In this document: positions 11,221 to 20,737 of the stretch, piece by piece
Numbering within the stretch: position 1 is the first letter of the stretch
How the letters are laid out: the number at the start of each line of letters is the position of its first letter
Source of the DNA: Lithodes maja
Lineage: Eukaryota > Arthropoda > Malacostraca > Decapoda > Lithodidae
Direction: 5' to 3'
DNA length: 64,000 nucleotides
Assembly (NCBI GenBank): GCA_037953745.1
Contig: JBAKBP010000708.1
Location: 124,001 to 188,000 of the forward strand
Notes under the pieces: model-generated
Databases searched by the model: none
What the model saw: the letters and a program-made list of their open reading frames with translations, nothing else
Told to the model about the DNA's origin: nothing
Translations under genes and position numbers: made by a program

Positions 11221-11239
11221 AGATTGCCTAATATACAGT

Positions 11240-11651
11240 TGTAGTTGTTGTTGTTGTGCCCCAAGCTGCCTGGCCGAACAGCCCCAAGGCCCCGAGCAAG
11301 GCCAAGGCCATAACCGAGCGCCCCCACAGAACCCTTCCTGCCGACCACAATAAAGCCTGGGTGACCGAAGCCACTCCATGGCGGGGAGCTGAGGAGGGTG
11401 CGGAAACGCCCGGGAAACCAAAGCCCCATCCAGGACCCTGTGCCCCTCAGCAATTATGAAGAGAAAGTTGAGGGGCAAAGGAAAAATGTGACGCTTTGGC
11501 TTCCAATCTTGGTAGATTGGGAGGTCAATCCACGGAAAAGACGCCGTCACTTGAGATCTAGAAAACATATAAGTAAAAGGAACAGTCAGAGTAAGCTATG
11601 GGTATGGCAGAGATCGCTCAGTTCTCACTCTGATAGACCAGCCCATCGCCA
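11240..11651 (-). mobile_element. SINE-L with 14-bp target site duplication
   Basis: Complete minus-strand copy. The duplication GCCTAATATACAGT lies at 11226-11239 and 11652-11665, showing target-primed retroposition. Body and tail match the copies at 3529, 53525 and 55599. No pol III A/B boxes are obvious in the head, so a tRNA origin is not supported. Confidence 0.9.
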
Positions 11652-11929
11652 GCCTAATATACAGTAGAGTCTTGTTATGGTGCTGTCTTTTTGTAACACT
11701 GTTAAGGCTAGTGTGGTTGCAGATACTGCAGCTGCAAGTTCTGCAGGGTGACTCTATTGAGTCTTGCTGAGGCACGGTTAGCACTATACCAACATCAGCC
11801 ACAGTGATGACTTTATGGGGCAGTGCTGTGGCGGGACTTTATTGTACTACAGTACACTCCAACTACTGAAAGGCAACCCCATCTGAGCCTTTACAATGCA
11901 TGTAATGGAATAATGATGCTAAACCATTG

Positions 11930-11966
11930 TATGTATGTATGTATGTATGTATGTATGTATGTATGT
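11930..11966. repeat. (ATGT)n microsatellite
   Basis: About nine ATGT units. The RTE-like fragments in this window end in similar ATGT runs (for example at 12245), so it may be a LINE tail. Confidence 0.9.
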
Positions 11967-12054
11967 ACCCCCTGGGGGTAAGGGAACCTTCACATATACT
12001 GTAGTGGAGGAAAAAGAATATGCCCCACATATTCTACTACATGTTGTGCAAGGG

Positions 12055-12258
12055 GACTAAAGAAGGGGATTATGGAAGGAGCTGCACCAAGGGATGGACC
12101 GAGGAAGACCTTGGATCGGACTATACGTGCCAATCTCGAATCCAGAAGCTTGACAAATGAAGCAGCCCTTAACAGGGTTGCCTGGAACGCCGCCATTAGT
12201 ACAAGAGACTGAAACTGCAGGTATGTGTGGAGCACTCAGTCTTAAAATTTTATGTATG
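12055..12258 (+). pseudogene. RTE-like LINE 3' end fragment
   Basis: Plus-strand copy of the last codons (GAAPRDG..KTLDR..ANLESRSLTNEAALNRVAWN, with substitutions) and the 3' UTR, ending in ATGTATG repeats. Same family as 9746-9990 and 47309-48307. Confidence 0.8.
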
Positions 12259-12440
12259 TATGTGTAAGGTCGGTCCTGGTAATCCTATACAGTAAAGTCT
12301 TGTTATAGATCTGTTGAAGCTGGTGTGATATAGGTTCTGTAGGTGTAGGTACGACAGGGAGACTAATGAGTCTTGAGCTGCGACAATATTATCACTATGC
12401 CAAAATCACCATCATTATATTACAGTATATTTATTTACCG

Positions 12441-12760
12441 GTAACTGTGTTGGTGGTGTAATGGTTTAGATACTTATGTTCTGGGTGTGGTGTCCCGAGT
12501 TCGAATCCCGGGAGGATCATATTCTTTAATTAATTTATACCCTATGTGGTGGATTGTGTTCTTTTATTTCATACATTTTATTTTAGTAAGCGTTATTTCC
12601 ACATAGCGAATTTGATAAGTTATTTTACCTTTATCATGTATCGTCCCAGTTTTGGTTTGTTTAGTTTGCAAGTTTTACATTTTAATTCAAGTGCATTGGG
12701 GTTTGTAATGAAGGATTAATGTTATGAATGGGGTGTTCCTTAAATTCTACTAAGCATAAT
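12441..12760 (+). mobile_element. tRNA-derived SINE (T3) with nested repeat R1
   Basis: A tRNA-like head has an A-box-like GGTGGTGTAATGGTTTAG and a B box GAGTTCGAATCCCGGG. Compared with its relative at 55148-55310, it is interrupted by about 160 bp (12537-12697) of repeat R1 (CCTATGTGGTGGATTGTG ... CCACATAGCG). The acceptor stem does not close, so it is not a tRNA gene. Confidence 0.7.
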
Positions 12761-12781
12761 GTGAAAAATTTCCCCCAACAG

Positions 12782-12954
12782 TGGACGGTCTGGGAGGCAG
12801 CGGTGGAGAGCCAACGTTTGTGTGGGACTATGTGTTGATCTACGTGGCCCTTAAGTTCCTACAAGGTGGTGGTACGGGAGGGATGGGCTTCCTTAACAAC
12901 ATGAGGTCATTACTATGGATCTCTGTGCAGCAATATACTAGCAGAGAAGTTCAG
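12782..12954 (+). CDS. ABCB6: ABCB6-like transporter, exon B
   Basis: Acceptor CAACAG before 12782, donor GTAAGT at 12955. Entry phase 1 joins the G of exon A to TG, giving Val, and it leaves in phase 0. The translation continues the transmembrane domain with DYVLIYVALKFLQGGGTGG and SLLWISVQQYTSREVQ. The LKFLQGGGTG and QQ(Y/F)TSR motifs are characteristic of the ABCB6/ABCB7 group, with ABCB6 the better fit by flanking residues. The 1.8-kb intron before it is mostly SINE and LINE fragments. Confidence 0.93.
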
Positions 12955-12979
12955 GTAAGTTTACAATCATTTGTATACC

Positions 12980-13062
12980 AGCCGTCCGGCTGGCTCAGTA
13001 GATAGCGTCACTGCTTCCAATCTTGCAGTCTCGCGTTCAATCCCCGCTCAGATTGAACCCAA
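12980..13062 (+). mobile_element. tRNA-like SINE head
   Basis: TGGCTCAGTAGATAGCG (A-box-like) and GCGTTCAATCCCCG (B-box-like) at tRNA spacing, starting about 25 bp after the exon B donor. No CCA-proximal stem pairs, so it reads as a SINE relic rather than a tRNA gene. The following 310 bp hold nothing recognised. Confidence 0.5.
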
Positions 13063-13373
13063 GTTTTTCTGAGATATAACCGGCGGTTATATAAGTAACC
13101 AGACGATTATTATTATTACTCTTGAGTGGCTTAACTGCTCTTTCTCTGACTATACGAAATACCTATTCAAATATATATTGTTAGGTGGGGCGGTCATCAT
13201 CCACTTTTATGCAGTGATTTCCTGTACACTAGTGCAACTAAGCATTTAACAACAAGCACTGAGTGTTCAGCTCCTCTGATAACTACAGTACGGTACTGTA
13301 CTAGTGCTGGTGGGCTTTGTCATCCATAGGGCACCTGGTGTAAGTAATGGCATGCCATTACTACAGTTGTTGT

Positions 13374-13436
13374 TTTTGTTGTTCCCTAAGCTGCCTGGCC
13401 GAACAGCCCCGAGTCCCTAAGGAAGGCCATAGGGTG
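13374..13436 (-). mobile_element. LINE-A 3' tail fragment (extreme 5' truncation)
   Basis: Reverse complement of about 60 bp matches the last bases of LINE-A (GACTCGGGGCTGTTCGGCC, then CAA repeats) better than SINE-L, because it keeps GACTCGGGG and CTTCCTTAGGGA. It marks LINE-A activity outside its full-length copy. Confidence 0.75.
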
Positions 13437-13911
13437 CTGTGTTACAACCTGGGCAGGTGTCGACGACAGCAATTCCAGGGTTTCAGTGTGCTGACTCTAT
13501 CCTTGAGAACAGTGACTCTGCTCCCTTGGAGAACTGTCATGGAGTATACACACAGGCTGATCATTATGCTCTTGTGGATGTAATGGGGTTCCTTAACCCT
13601 CCGTTCCCGGAAGGGCTCTTGAACGCCCATAAAAAAACATATAACAGGTACCCGGAAGGTCTCTTAAACACCCATGACGTCACAGCCTGTGAGCTTGCTG
13701 TGCGAGGCGTCAGTCCGACGCATGTAAACAACAGCCGGCTGGACCGACGCTCCGCATCTCCGGCCACAAGAAGGAGAGCGTCGCTTGTTCGTGTGTGCCT
13801 GTATGTTGTTGTTAAGTATCGAATAGTAGTGTAAAGTGGCTGTTTTGGCCATAAAGTTATCTCCAATGAAATCATCATCACAGCTCAACCAGTTGACTTA
13901 GAGAGCTCTAC

Positions 13912-15920
13912 TTAACCCTTAGACCCCGGGTGGTACACGTGTGTACCATTTTTTTTTGGCCCGAGGAACCCGGGTGGTACAACACTGTACCATTGCTTGC
14001 GTGTGTGCTTTCGAATGGCGCGCGTAAAAATTTCGCTCCGTGGTCACCAGGCGTCGCTAGGCGACGCCACCAGACAGCATGTACGCCACCAAAACAGTCT
14101 CTACCCTGCCGCCAACATGGATACTAGCCCAAAAAGTTATTCCCTTGTGTCCGATTCTACGCTCCCTTCGACGCCTGCCCATGTTCGTCGCGCCCTAACG
14201 CAAAGGCACGTACAAGATGCGTTGACTCCCGGAGGTATTGAGATAGCTTTGAGGAGTTATGAACGTGGTGAAGGCCAAAATAGTGTTGATGAGTTGGGTA
14301 GTGATAGCTCCGAGTCTTATCAGTCTCACTATAGTGAAGATTTTGACGATCTAGACGAAATCCATGAAAGATACGCCTTTTTTAGTGGATTTGACCATGA
14401 CGATGAAAGTGATGATAGTGAGGCTGAGCGGGAGGCTGAGGTTGACCCGCCATTGTCTTCCTTATCTACCCACGCCACCCAAGTTGCCCCAGGCTCCCGC
14501 CATTCTTCCCCACCACCACCAGCACTCCCTAGGGTTGAGGACCCCCCACTTTCGGCCTATTTATCCACTCCTTCCCCACCTCGCCGACCTACACGCCGCC
14601 CACGCATCATTCGTTCCCCGCGAGATTATGAGGGGGGCTCTGAAGAAGAAGGGCACCTCACAGATGACTCTGGCCATGATTACCTGGGTCCACCGTCAGG
14701 GCAAGATGACGGCTCTGACGACAACGACGATGACGACGACTTTATGGACATCGACGACCCTCAACCCAGACGCTTTGCCCAGGGCCGTCGTGCTCCTGGC
14801 CGCCCTGGCCGCCGGGCTGGCCGCCGGGCTGGGCCTGGGCGCCGTCGCGCTCCTGGCCGCCCTAGGGTGCGCGCCGCCAAAGTTCGTGGGCGTGCTGCCC
14901 CCGCTCTAGCTCCACAGAGGGCAGTGGCACAACCTGGGCGCCCCGTTCAGGACCGCCTGCAGTGTGCACAGTATCTAAATGTGCACAAGCTCTGTTACCT
15001 GCCTCTGGAACGAGATGGAGTCACCATTAGCAGAAGGCGGTGCCATGTCTGCTGGAACAGCCAGGTGAGGCCGAGGAAGCACAAAAAGACCACCATGCAG
15101 TGTGTGGAGTGCCAGGTGTCACTATGTACTATACCGTGCTTTGCTGAATACCACAGCAAGCAGGAGTACTAACTAATAATCATAGTGAAAGTACCAAAGA
15201 CTGACAATATGTATGTATATAGGCAACAAGTGGAAATAAAACAATGTACAGGTGTATTGTGATAAAAAAATCATGTATTATGAAAACATATATAAATAAG
15301 TGAAAAAAGACACAATAAATTGTATATAAAACGTTTACAAAGCATATAACTAAGTGAAAGTGACACATGACATAATATTAGATGGCCAAAGTATAATAAA
15401 CACCTGTGATAACGAATAATCAGTGCCTAATATAAGAATAACCTACCTCAATTACTCATAAAAACTACGGTATCGAGTGAAAATGTGAAATATTTGTTAC
15501 AATCATAGCCTAATAAACATATTTTATATAATTGGACTCCAAATAACTATAATAACATCACTATCAATACATAAAATCGCCTCCGGGAGGTAAAAGGTTT
15601 TGCGCGACGAGTGGCTAAGAAAACAGTAGGTTAGCCGAGCCGGGGCCTGGGCAAAGGCGACGCATCCGAACGCGGGATGATTTTCACGCATAAAAATCAC
15701 TCCACTTCCCGCGCTCACCATTATGCAATCACTTGGGCTAGAGACCTCTACTCAACGGCATTCTACACATGAAGGTTTGTGCTACATTTTTCTGTTTTTT
15801 TTATAACTTTGTGTAATGTATTTCAGGAGTAACATGTGAATCAACAGGGACCAAAATTCCTGAAAACCCCCGGACACAAAGTACAGTCACGATATTCCCT
15901 AGCCGGGGTCGGAGGGTTAA
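13912..15920 (+). mobile_element. Internally deleted piggyBac element, copy 1
   Basis: 2009 bp between TTAA at 13912 and 15917. The left end has CCCTTAGACCCCGGG and two spaced GGTAC..GTACC palindromes (CCCGGGTGGTACA at about 13925 and 13969), probably transposase-binding sites. The right end CCGGGGTCGGAGGG matches the full-size element at 3392-3405. The interior has the same leader, coding ends and 3' UTR as the full-size element. Confidence 0.93.
14117..15172 (+). CDS. Catalysis-free piggyBac-derived protein, copy 1 (351 aa)
   Basis: ATG at 14117 is chosen because the protein begins MDTSPKSYS and the upstream in-frame ATGs lie in the terminal leader. Compared with the full-size frame at 1-2337, two pieces are missing: 330 nt (equivalent to 70-399, the Lys/Arg and Pro/Thr region) and 1335 nt (equivalent to 744-2078, the entire DDE core). 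Both are multiples of three, so the frame survives. Retained are the acidic N-terminus, the Asp-rich patch, the Gly-Arg-Pro region with APGRP cores, and the C-terminal Cys-rich domain. It cannot catalyse transposition. Binding to element ends or to transposase is inferred, by analogy with truncated transposase repressors such as P-element KP. Copy 2 is on the opposite strand at 17703. Confidence 0.85.
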   Translation: MDTSPKSYSLVSDSTLPSTPAHVRRALTQRHVQDALTPGGIEIALRSYERGEGQNSVDELGSDSSESYQSHYSEDFDDLDEIHERYAFFSGFDHDDESDDSEAEREAEVDPPLSSLSTHATQVAPGSRHSSPPPPALPRVEDPPLSAYLSTPSPPRRPTRRPRIIRSPRDYEGGSEEEGHLTDDSGHDYLGPPSGQDDGSDDNDDDDDFMDIDDPQPRRFAQGRRAPGRPGRRAGRRAGPGRRRAPGRPRVRAAKVRGRAAPALAPQRAVAQPGRPVQDRLQCAQYLNVHKLCYLPLERDGVTISRRRCHVCWNSQVRPRKHKKTTMQCVECQVSLCTIPCFAEYHSKQEY

Positions 15921-15986
15921 TGCCATTCTACAGGTAAATAACACAGCTACGCTTGGGGATGCGCGGGAATGCGGGAAGCAGTCTGA

Positions 15987-16473
15987 TTAACCCTTCAAAC
16001 CCGGTTGGTACACACGTGTACCATTTTTTTTTGGCCCCAGGAACCCGGGTGGTACTACATTGTACCATTGCTTGAAAGCCTGTGAGCTTCGTGTGCGAGG
16101 CGTCGGTCCGACGCATGTAAACAACAGCCGGCTGGACCGACGCTCCGCATCTCCGGCCACAAGAAGGAGAGCGTCGCTTGTTCGTGTGTGCCTGTATGTT
16201 GTTGTTCAGTATCGAAAAGTGGTGTAAAGTGGCTGGTTTGGCCATAAAGTTATCTCCAATGAAATCATCATCACAGCTCACCCAGTTGACTTAGAGAGCT
16301 CTACTTAAGGCCATTTTACAGGTAAATAACACAGCTATGCTTGGGGATGCGCGGGAATGCGGGAAGCAGTCTGATTAACGAATATACGGTAGCCTAGCCT
16401 AGACGTTTTTCGGCCAAAACACCCGGATTTCGAGGAATATATATATAATATATAGCCGGGGCCGGTGGGTTAA
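15987..16473 (+). mobile_element. Chimeric MITE: piggyBac left end on MITE-B body
   Basis: TTAA-bounded unit inserted in an internal TTAA of the outer MITE-B. Its first 80 bp (CCCTTCAAACCCGGTTGGTAC and the second GGTAC..GTACC block) are the left end of the coding piggyBac. From GAAAGCCTGTGAGC onward it is MITE-B to the right end. The other MITE-B copies start CCCTCTCACCACGG instead. Confidence 0.88.
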
Positions 16474-16564
16474 CGAATATACGGTAGCCTAGCCTAGACG
16501 TTTTTCGGCCAAAACACCCGGGTTTCGAGGAATATATATATAATACATAACCGGGGCTGGAGGG

Positions 16565-16959
16565 TTAAGGGAGGTCACCTCGCTTTTTTTTATCTTTCTC
16601 TCCTTTTCTCTCTTTCTCTGGCTTCTATCCATTCGACCCCATTCAGCCTACTGTTTTAAGACGTTTACCCCCATTCAAGTGTCAATATTTTCCTGGTGAG
16701 CAGTAGCGAGCCAGCATAGGTTATATATATTTTTATTTTGACAGCAAGCTAAATTTGTACATTTTTCGATAGAAAAATGTCTCTGGCGAAGCCGGATTTC
16801 CCCATACAATGCTGGCTCGCTATCGCTCGGCAGGAAGAAATCGACACCTGGATAGGGATAAACGTCTTAAAACAGTTGGATGAGTGGGGCCGAATGGATA
16901 CAAGCCAGGGAAAGAGAGAAAAGGAGAGAAAGATAAACAAATCCGTGACCCCCCCTTAA
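16565..16959. mobile_element. MITE-D foldback, intact copy
   Basis: 395 bp, TTAA to TTAA. Almost the whole element is an inverted repeat: CT-rich arms, CCATTCGACCCCATTCAGCC and its complement, and a central TTTTTCGATAGAAAAATGTC stem. It shares its left TTAA with MITE-B and its right TTAA with the next piggyBac derivative. Confidence 0.88.
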
Positions 16960-18964
16960 CCCTCCGACCCCGGCTAGGGAATATCGTGACTGTACTTTGT
17001 GTCCGGGGGTTTTCAGGAATTTTGGTCCCTGTTGATTCACATGTTACTCCTGAAATACATTACACAAAGTTATAAAAAAAACAGAAAAATGTAGCACAAA
17101 CCTTCATGTGTAGAATGCCGTTGAGTAGAGGTCTCTAGCCCAAGTGATTGCATAATGGTGAGCGCGGGAAGTGGAGTGATTTTTATGCGTGAAAATCATC
17201 CCGCGTTCGGATGCGTCGCCTTTGCCCAGGCCCCGGCTCGGCTAACCTACTGTTTTCTTAGCCACTCGTCGCGCAAAACCTTTTACCTCCCGGAGGCGAT
17301 TTTATGTATTGATAGTGATGTTATTATAGTTATTTGGAGTCCAATTATATAAAATATGTTTATTAGGCTATGATTGTAACAAATATTTCACATTTTCACT
17401 CGATACCGTAGTTTTTATGAGTAATTGAGGTAGGTTATTCTTATATTAGGCACTGATTATTCGTTATCACAGGTGTTTATTATACTTTGGCCATCTAATA
17501 TTATGTCATGTGTCACTTTCACTTAGTTATATGCTTGTAAACGTTTTATATACAATTTATTGTGTCTTTTTTCACTTATTTATATATGTTTTCATAATAC
17601 ATGATTTTTTTATCACAATACACCTGTACATTGTTTTATTTCCACTTGTTGCCTATATACATACATATTGTCAGTCTTTGGTACTTTCACTATGATTATT
17701 AGTTAGTACTCCTGCTTGCTGTGGTATTCAGCAAAGCACGGTATAGTACATAGTGACACCTGGCACTCCACACACTGCATGGTGGTCTTTTTGTGCTTCC
17801 TCGGCCTCACCTGGCTGTTCCAGCAGACATGGCACCGCCTTCTGCTAATGGTGACTCCATCTCGTTCCAGAGGCAGGTAACAGAGCTTGTGCACATTTAG
17901 ATACTGTGCACACTGCAGGCGGTCCTGAACGGGGCGCCCAGGTTGTGCCACTGCCCTCTGTGGAGCTAGAGCGGGGGCAGCACGCCCACGAACTTTGGCG
18001 GCGCGCACCCTAGGGCGGCCAGGAGCGCGACGGCGCCCAGGCCCAGCCCGGCGGCCAGCCCGGCGGCCAGGGCGGCCAGGAGCACGACGGCCCTGGGCAA
18101 AGCGTCTGGGTTGAGGGTCGTCGATGTCCATAAAGTCGTCGTCATCGTCGTTGTCGTCAGAGCCGTCATCTTGCCCTGACGGTGGACCCAGGTAATCATG
18201 GCCAGAGTCATCTGTGAGGTGCCCTTCTTCTTCAGAGCCCCCCTCATAATCTCGCGGGGAACGAATGATGCGTGGGCGGCGTGTAGGTCGGCGAGGTGGG
18301 GAAGGAGTGGGTAAATAGGCCGAAAGTGGGGGGTCCTCAACCCTAGGGAGTGCTGGTGGTGGTGGGGAAGAATGGCGGGAGCCTGGGGCAACTTGGGTGG
18401 CGTGGGTAGATAAGGAAGACAATGGCGGGTCAACCTCAGCCTCCCGCTCAGCCTCACTATCATCACTTTCATCGTCATGGTCAAATCCACTAAAAAAGGC
18501 GTATCTTTCATGGATTTCGTCTAGATCGTCAAAATCTTCACTATAGTGAGACTGATAAGACTCGGAGCTATCACTACCCAACTCATCAACACTATTTTGG
18601 CCTTCACCACGTTCATAACTCCTCAAAGCTATCTCAATACCTCCGGGAGTCAACGCATCTTGTACGTGCCTTTGCGTTAGGGCGCGACGAACATGGGCAG
18701 GCGTCGAAGGGAGCGTAGAATCGGACACAAGGGAATAACTTTTTGGGCTAGTATCCATGTTGGCGGCAGGGTAGAGACTGTTTTGGTGGCGTACATGCTG
18801 TCTGGTGGCGTCGCCTAGCGACGCCTGGTGACCACGGAGCGAAATTTTTACGCGCGCCATTCGAAAAGCACTCACGCAAGCAATGGTACAGTGGTGTACC
18901 ACCCGGGTTCCTCGGGCCAAAAAAAAATGGTACACACGTGTACCACCCGGGGTCGAAGGGTTAA
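16956..18964 (-). mobile_element. Internally deleted piggyBac element, copy 2 (inverted)
   Basis: Exactly 2009 bp like copy 1 and nearly identical to it, in opposite orientation, with TTAA at 16956 and 18961. It shares these sites with MITE-D on the left and MITE-C on the right. Both deletion junctions are the same as in copy 1, so the deleted form has itself been multiplied. Confidence 0.93.
17703..18758 (-). CDS. Catalysis-free piggyBac-derived protein, copy 2 (351 aa)
   Basis: Minus-strand frame of the same 1056 nt as copy 1, with start codon complement at 18756-18758 and stop at 17703. The visible protein is the same apart from one Ser-to-Pro change in SAYLPTPSPP. The Cys-rich end (CHVCWNSQV, CVECQVSLC, CFAEYH) is intact. 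No stop or frameshift is present. Because copies 1 and 2 face each other tail to tail about 2.5 kb apart, read-through transcripts would be complementary. Whether either is expressed cannot be seen here. Confidence 0.85.
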   Translation of the reverse strand: MDTSPKSYSLVSDSTLPSTPAHVRRALTQRHVQDALTPGGIEIALRSYERGEGQNSVDELGSDSSESYQSHYSEDFDDLDEIHERYAFFSGFDHDDESDDSEAEREAEVDPPLSSLSTHATQVAPGSRHSSPPPPALPRVEDPPLSAYLPTPSPPRRPTRRPRIIRSPRDYEGGSEEEGHLTDDSGHDYLGPPSGQDDGSDDNDDDDDFMDIDDPQPRRFAQGRRAPGRPGRRAGRRAGPGRRRAPGRPRVRAAKVRGRAAPALAPQRAVAQPGRPVQDRLQCAQYLNVHKLCYLPLERDGVTISRRRCHVCWNSQVRPRKHKKTTMQCVECQVSLCTIPCFAEYHSKQEY

Positions 18965-19195
18965 CCCTCTCACGACCATAGGACGCAGAGGTTGCCAGAT
19001 TAGCAATAAGAAATAGATTACTCTCACTGTTATAATTACCTCTCCAAAATTAGTTTTCTGCCCACAGCTAACTCAAAGACAACTGCAGAGGTTGAAGCAA
19101 ACAAACTAAAGGTTTATAGATACCCCTGACGGTAACAAAGGATTTAAAGTATCCCTAATAGGCTCAAAAATCGCGTCCGGATGTGAGAGGGTTAA
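18961..19195. mobile_element. MITE-C, copy sharing TTAA with piggyBac copy 2
   Basis: TTAA at 18961 and 19192, ends CCCTCTCACGACC and GGATGTGAGAGGG. Same family as 5588-5824. It closes the chain of abutting TTAA elements that started at 13593. Confidence 0.9.
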
Positions 19196-19421
19196 GTAGC
19201 ACTAACGGAGGAATTACTGTGGCCCTTTAAACTTAAAGTAAGAATACATCTACAGTTGCCATAAGAATTTCCTGAGCAATTCTTATAATTCAGAGCGTGT
19301 AAGCAAACCTGTGAAGGTTTTGAGCCTTGGTACTCGGGGTTCGTTTGACTTGCGTTCGATACAGTTGGAACCCAGTGTCAGGGACTTTTAAATAACACTA
19401 CATAATCTATTTATTTATTTC

Positions 19422-19777
19422 TTAAGGGGAGACGGACTTTTTTTCTATTAATTCATTTATTCCTTTATTTCTTAGTTTTCTCGCTAGACCTCCATCAAGC
19501 TTAGAAAAACAGTCCCCTTCAAGATAAATTTGTATATTTTTCGGTAGAAAAATTTCCCGGCCAAAGGCCGGTTCCTCTTAACATTTCAGGCTCGCTATCG
19601 CTCGCCAGGAAATAATTAACACCTAAATGGCACAAAAGGTCTTAAAATTGACAACGAAATAGGGCGAAAGGTGTTAAAATCACCAAACTAATGGGCTGAA
19701 GGTCTTATAATCTCAAAACAAATGGGGCTTAACACGAGGGAGAAAGGGGTCCAAGAAAATGGTCTGTCTCCCCATAA
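19422..19777. mobile_element. MITE-E, 54 bp before exon C
   Basis: Inverted ends GGGGAGACGGAC and GTCTGTCTCCCC. The left target is TTAA and the right is now ATAA. The interior has TTTTTCGGTAGAAAAA and GGCTCGCTATCGCTCGCCAGG, linking it to MITE-D and to the copies at 44025 and 54232. Confidence 0.8.
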
Positions 19778-19831
19778 TACCTGTATATTATGTAGTATAT
19801 AATATATAATTTTTGGTATATATTCCATCAG

Positions 19832-19962
19832 CTTCAACTGTTCGGCCATCTACACAATCTGTCTCTACGGTGGCACCTGGGTCGTAAGACTGGCGAGGTA
19901 CTCCGGGTCATGGACAGAGGCACCAACTCTATCAACACACTTCTATCATGCATCATTTTCAA
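19832..19962 (+). CDS. ABCB6: ABCB6-like transporter, exon C
   Basis: Acceptor CCATCAG ends at 19831, donor GTTAGT begins at 19963. Phase 0 in, two bases (AA) out. It encodes LQLFGHLHNLSLRWHLGRKT followed by GEVLRVMDRGTNSINTLL, the cytoplasmic coupling region with the SLRWHLGRKTGEVLR signature shared by ABCB6 and ABCB7. The preceding intron of 6.9 kb contains the whole TTAA-element cluster. Confidence 0.93.
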
Positions 19963-20319
19963 GTTAGTTATAGTGATCTTTTATATATAGTATTATGAAA
20001 GCAATATACAGTGAATAAATTATTACATTATACCCTACCTAATTGTATTTTTCCTATTATATGTTGGTTATTTTCCCTTACCATAAGCTTACAACTCATC
20101 ATCATCATTAATGGTATTACTAACTTAAAATACTGTTCTGCTTATCATGAATTAGTTATTATAGTTTGCCTGATCATAAAGTTACCCTCATACCCTAACA
20201 GTTCCTGCTAGTATTTTATTACAATAATGTATTGCATTGTAGCAGTAGGATCAGAGTGCTGTAATGGGTGGAGATGGGGGCAAAGGGGTCCTCCATATAT
20301 AGTGGATGAAAAGAATATG
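19963..20319. other. Intron sequence, nothing recognised
   Basis: AT-rich intron sequence after exon C with no repeat family seen twice in this window. Confidence 0.5.
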
Positions 20320-20737
20320 CAGTAAACCCCCGCCCTTTCGGACTAATCGGGGGAGACCCCTGTCCGAAAGTGTCAAATGTCCGAAAGGGCCGAGTCCAAA
20401 CTTCACACTTCAGCCATTCGGACTTGTCCGAATGGCTGAAATAATGTCCAAAGTTTATAAGTCCGAATACACATTCACCTAACCAGACAAGTCCGAAACT
20501 CGGCTCTTTGGTCCGAATGGGATTTAATTTTTCTCAGCCTTTCGGACAAATCCGAAAGGCTGAACCATGAGTCCGAAGTTAAATGTAGTCCAAAAAGTGT
20601 AGTCCGAAAAGGACGGAGGTATTTTCTCAGCCTTTCTGACAAATCTGAAAGGCTGAACCATGAGTCCGAATTGAAATGCTCGTCCGAAAGTCTTGGAATT
20701 CCGAAAGGGCGGAGTCCGAATGGGCAGGGGTTTACTG
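20320..20737. mobile_element. Mariner-like MITE packed with GTCCGAA motifs
   Basis: The ends CAGTAAACCCC and GGGGTTTACTG are inverted, as in mariner-type MITEs. The interior repeats TCCGAA/TTCGGA more than twenty times and forms several inner hairpins, for example CAGCCATTCGGAC with GTCCGAATGGCTG at 20411-20440, and two CAGCCTTT(C)..AAAGGCTG units. No protein is coded. Confidence 0.65.

Larger units (their letters stand above)
13593..16568. mobile_element. MITE-B (piggyBac-type) split by two nested TTAA insertions
   Basis: The outer TTAA sites are 13593-13596 and 16565-16568. The MITE-B body is in three pieces: 13593-13915, 15917-15990 and 16470-16568. Uninterrupted copies at 34208-34696 and 35840-36327 show both insertion points as ordinary internal TTAAs (CTACTTAATGCC and CTGATTAACGAA). 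A piggyBac derivative occupies the first and a chimeric MITE the second. Confidence 0.92.

Noticed and set aside
11010..11568. Gly/Pro/Arg-rich minus-strand frames over SINE-L copies
   Set aside because: Frames recur in each SINE-L copy with different stops and follow the repeat, not a gene.
12441..12510. Possible tRNA genes at 12441, 12980, 55148, 59596 and 26705
   Set aside because: A- and B-box-like motifs are present but acceptor stems do not close and each is followed by a repeated SINE body, so they are tRNA-derived retroposons.
13997..14116. Longer N-terminus for the piggyBac-derived protein, from 13997
   Set aside because: The extra codons lie in the terminal leader next to the binding-site palindromes, and the two copies give different upstream starts. 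The shared MDTSPKS start at 14117 is preferred.
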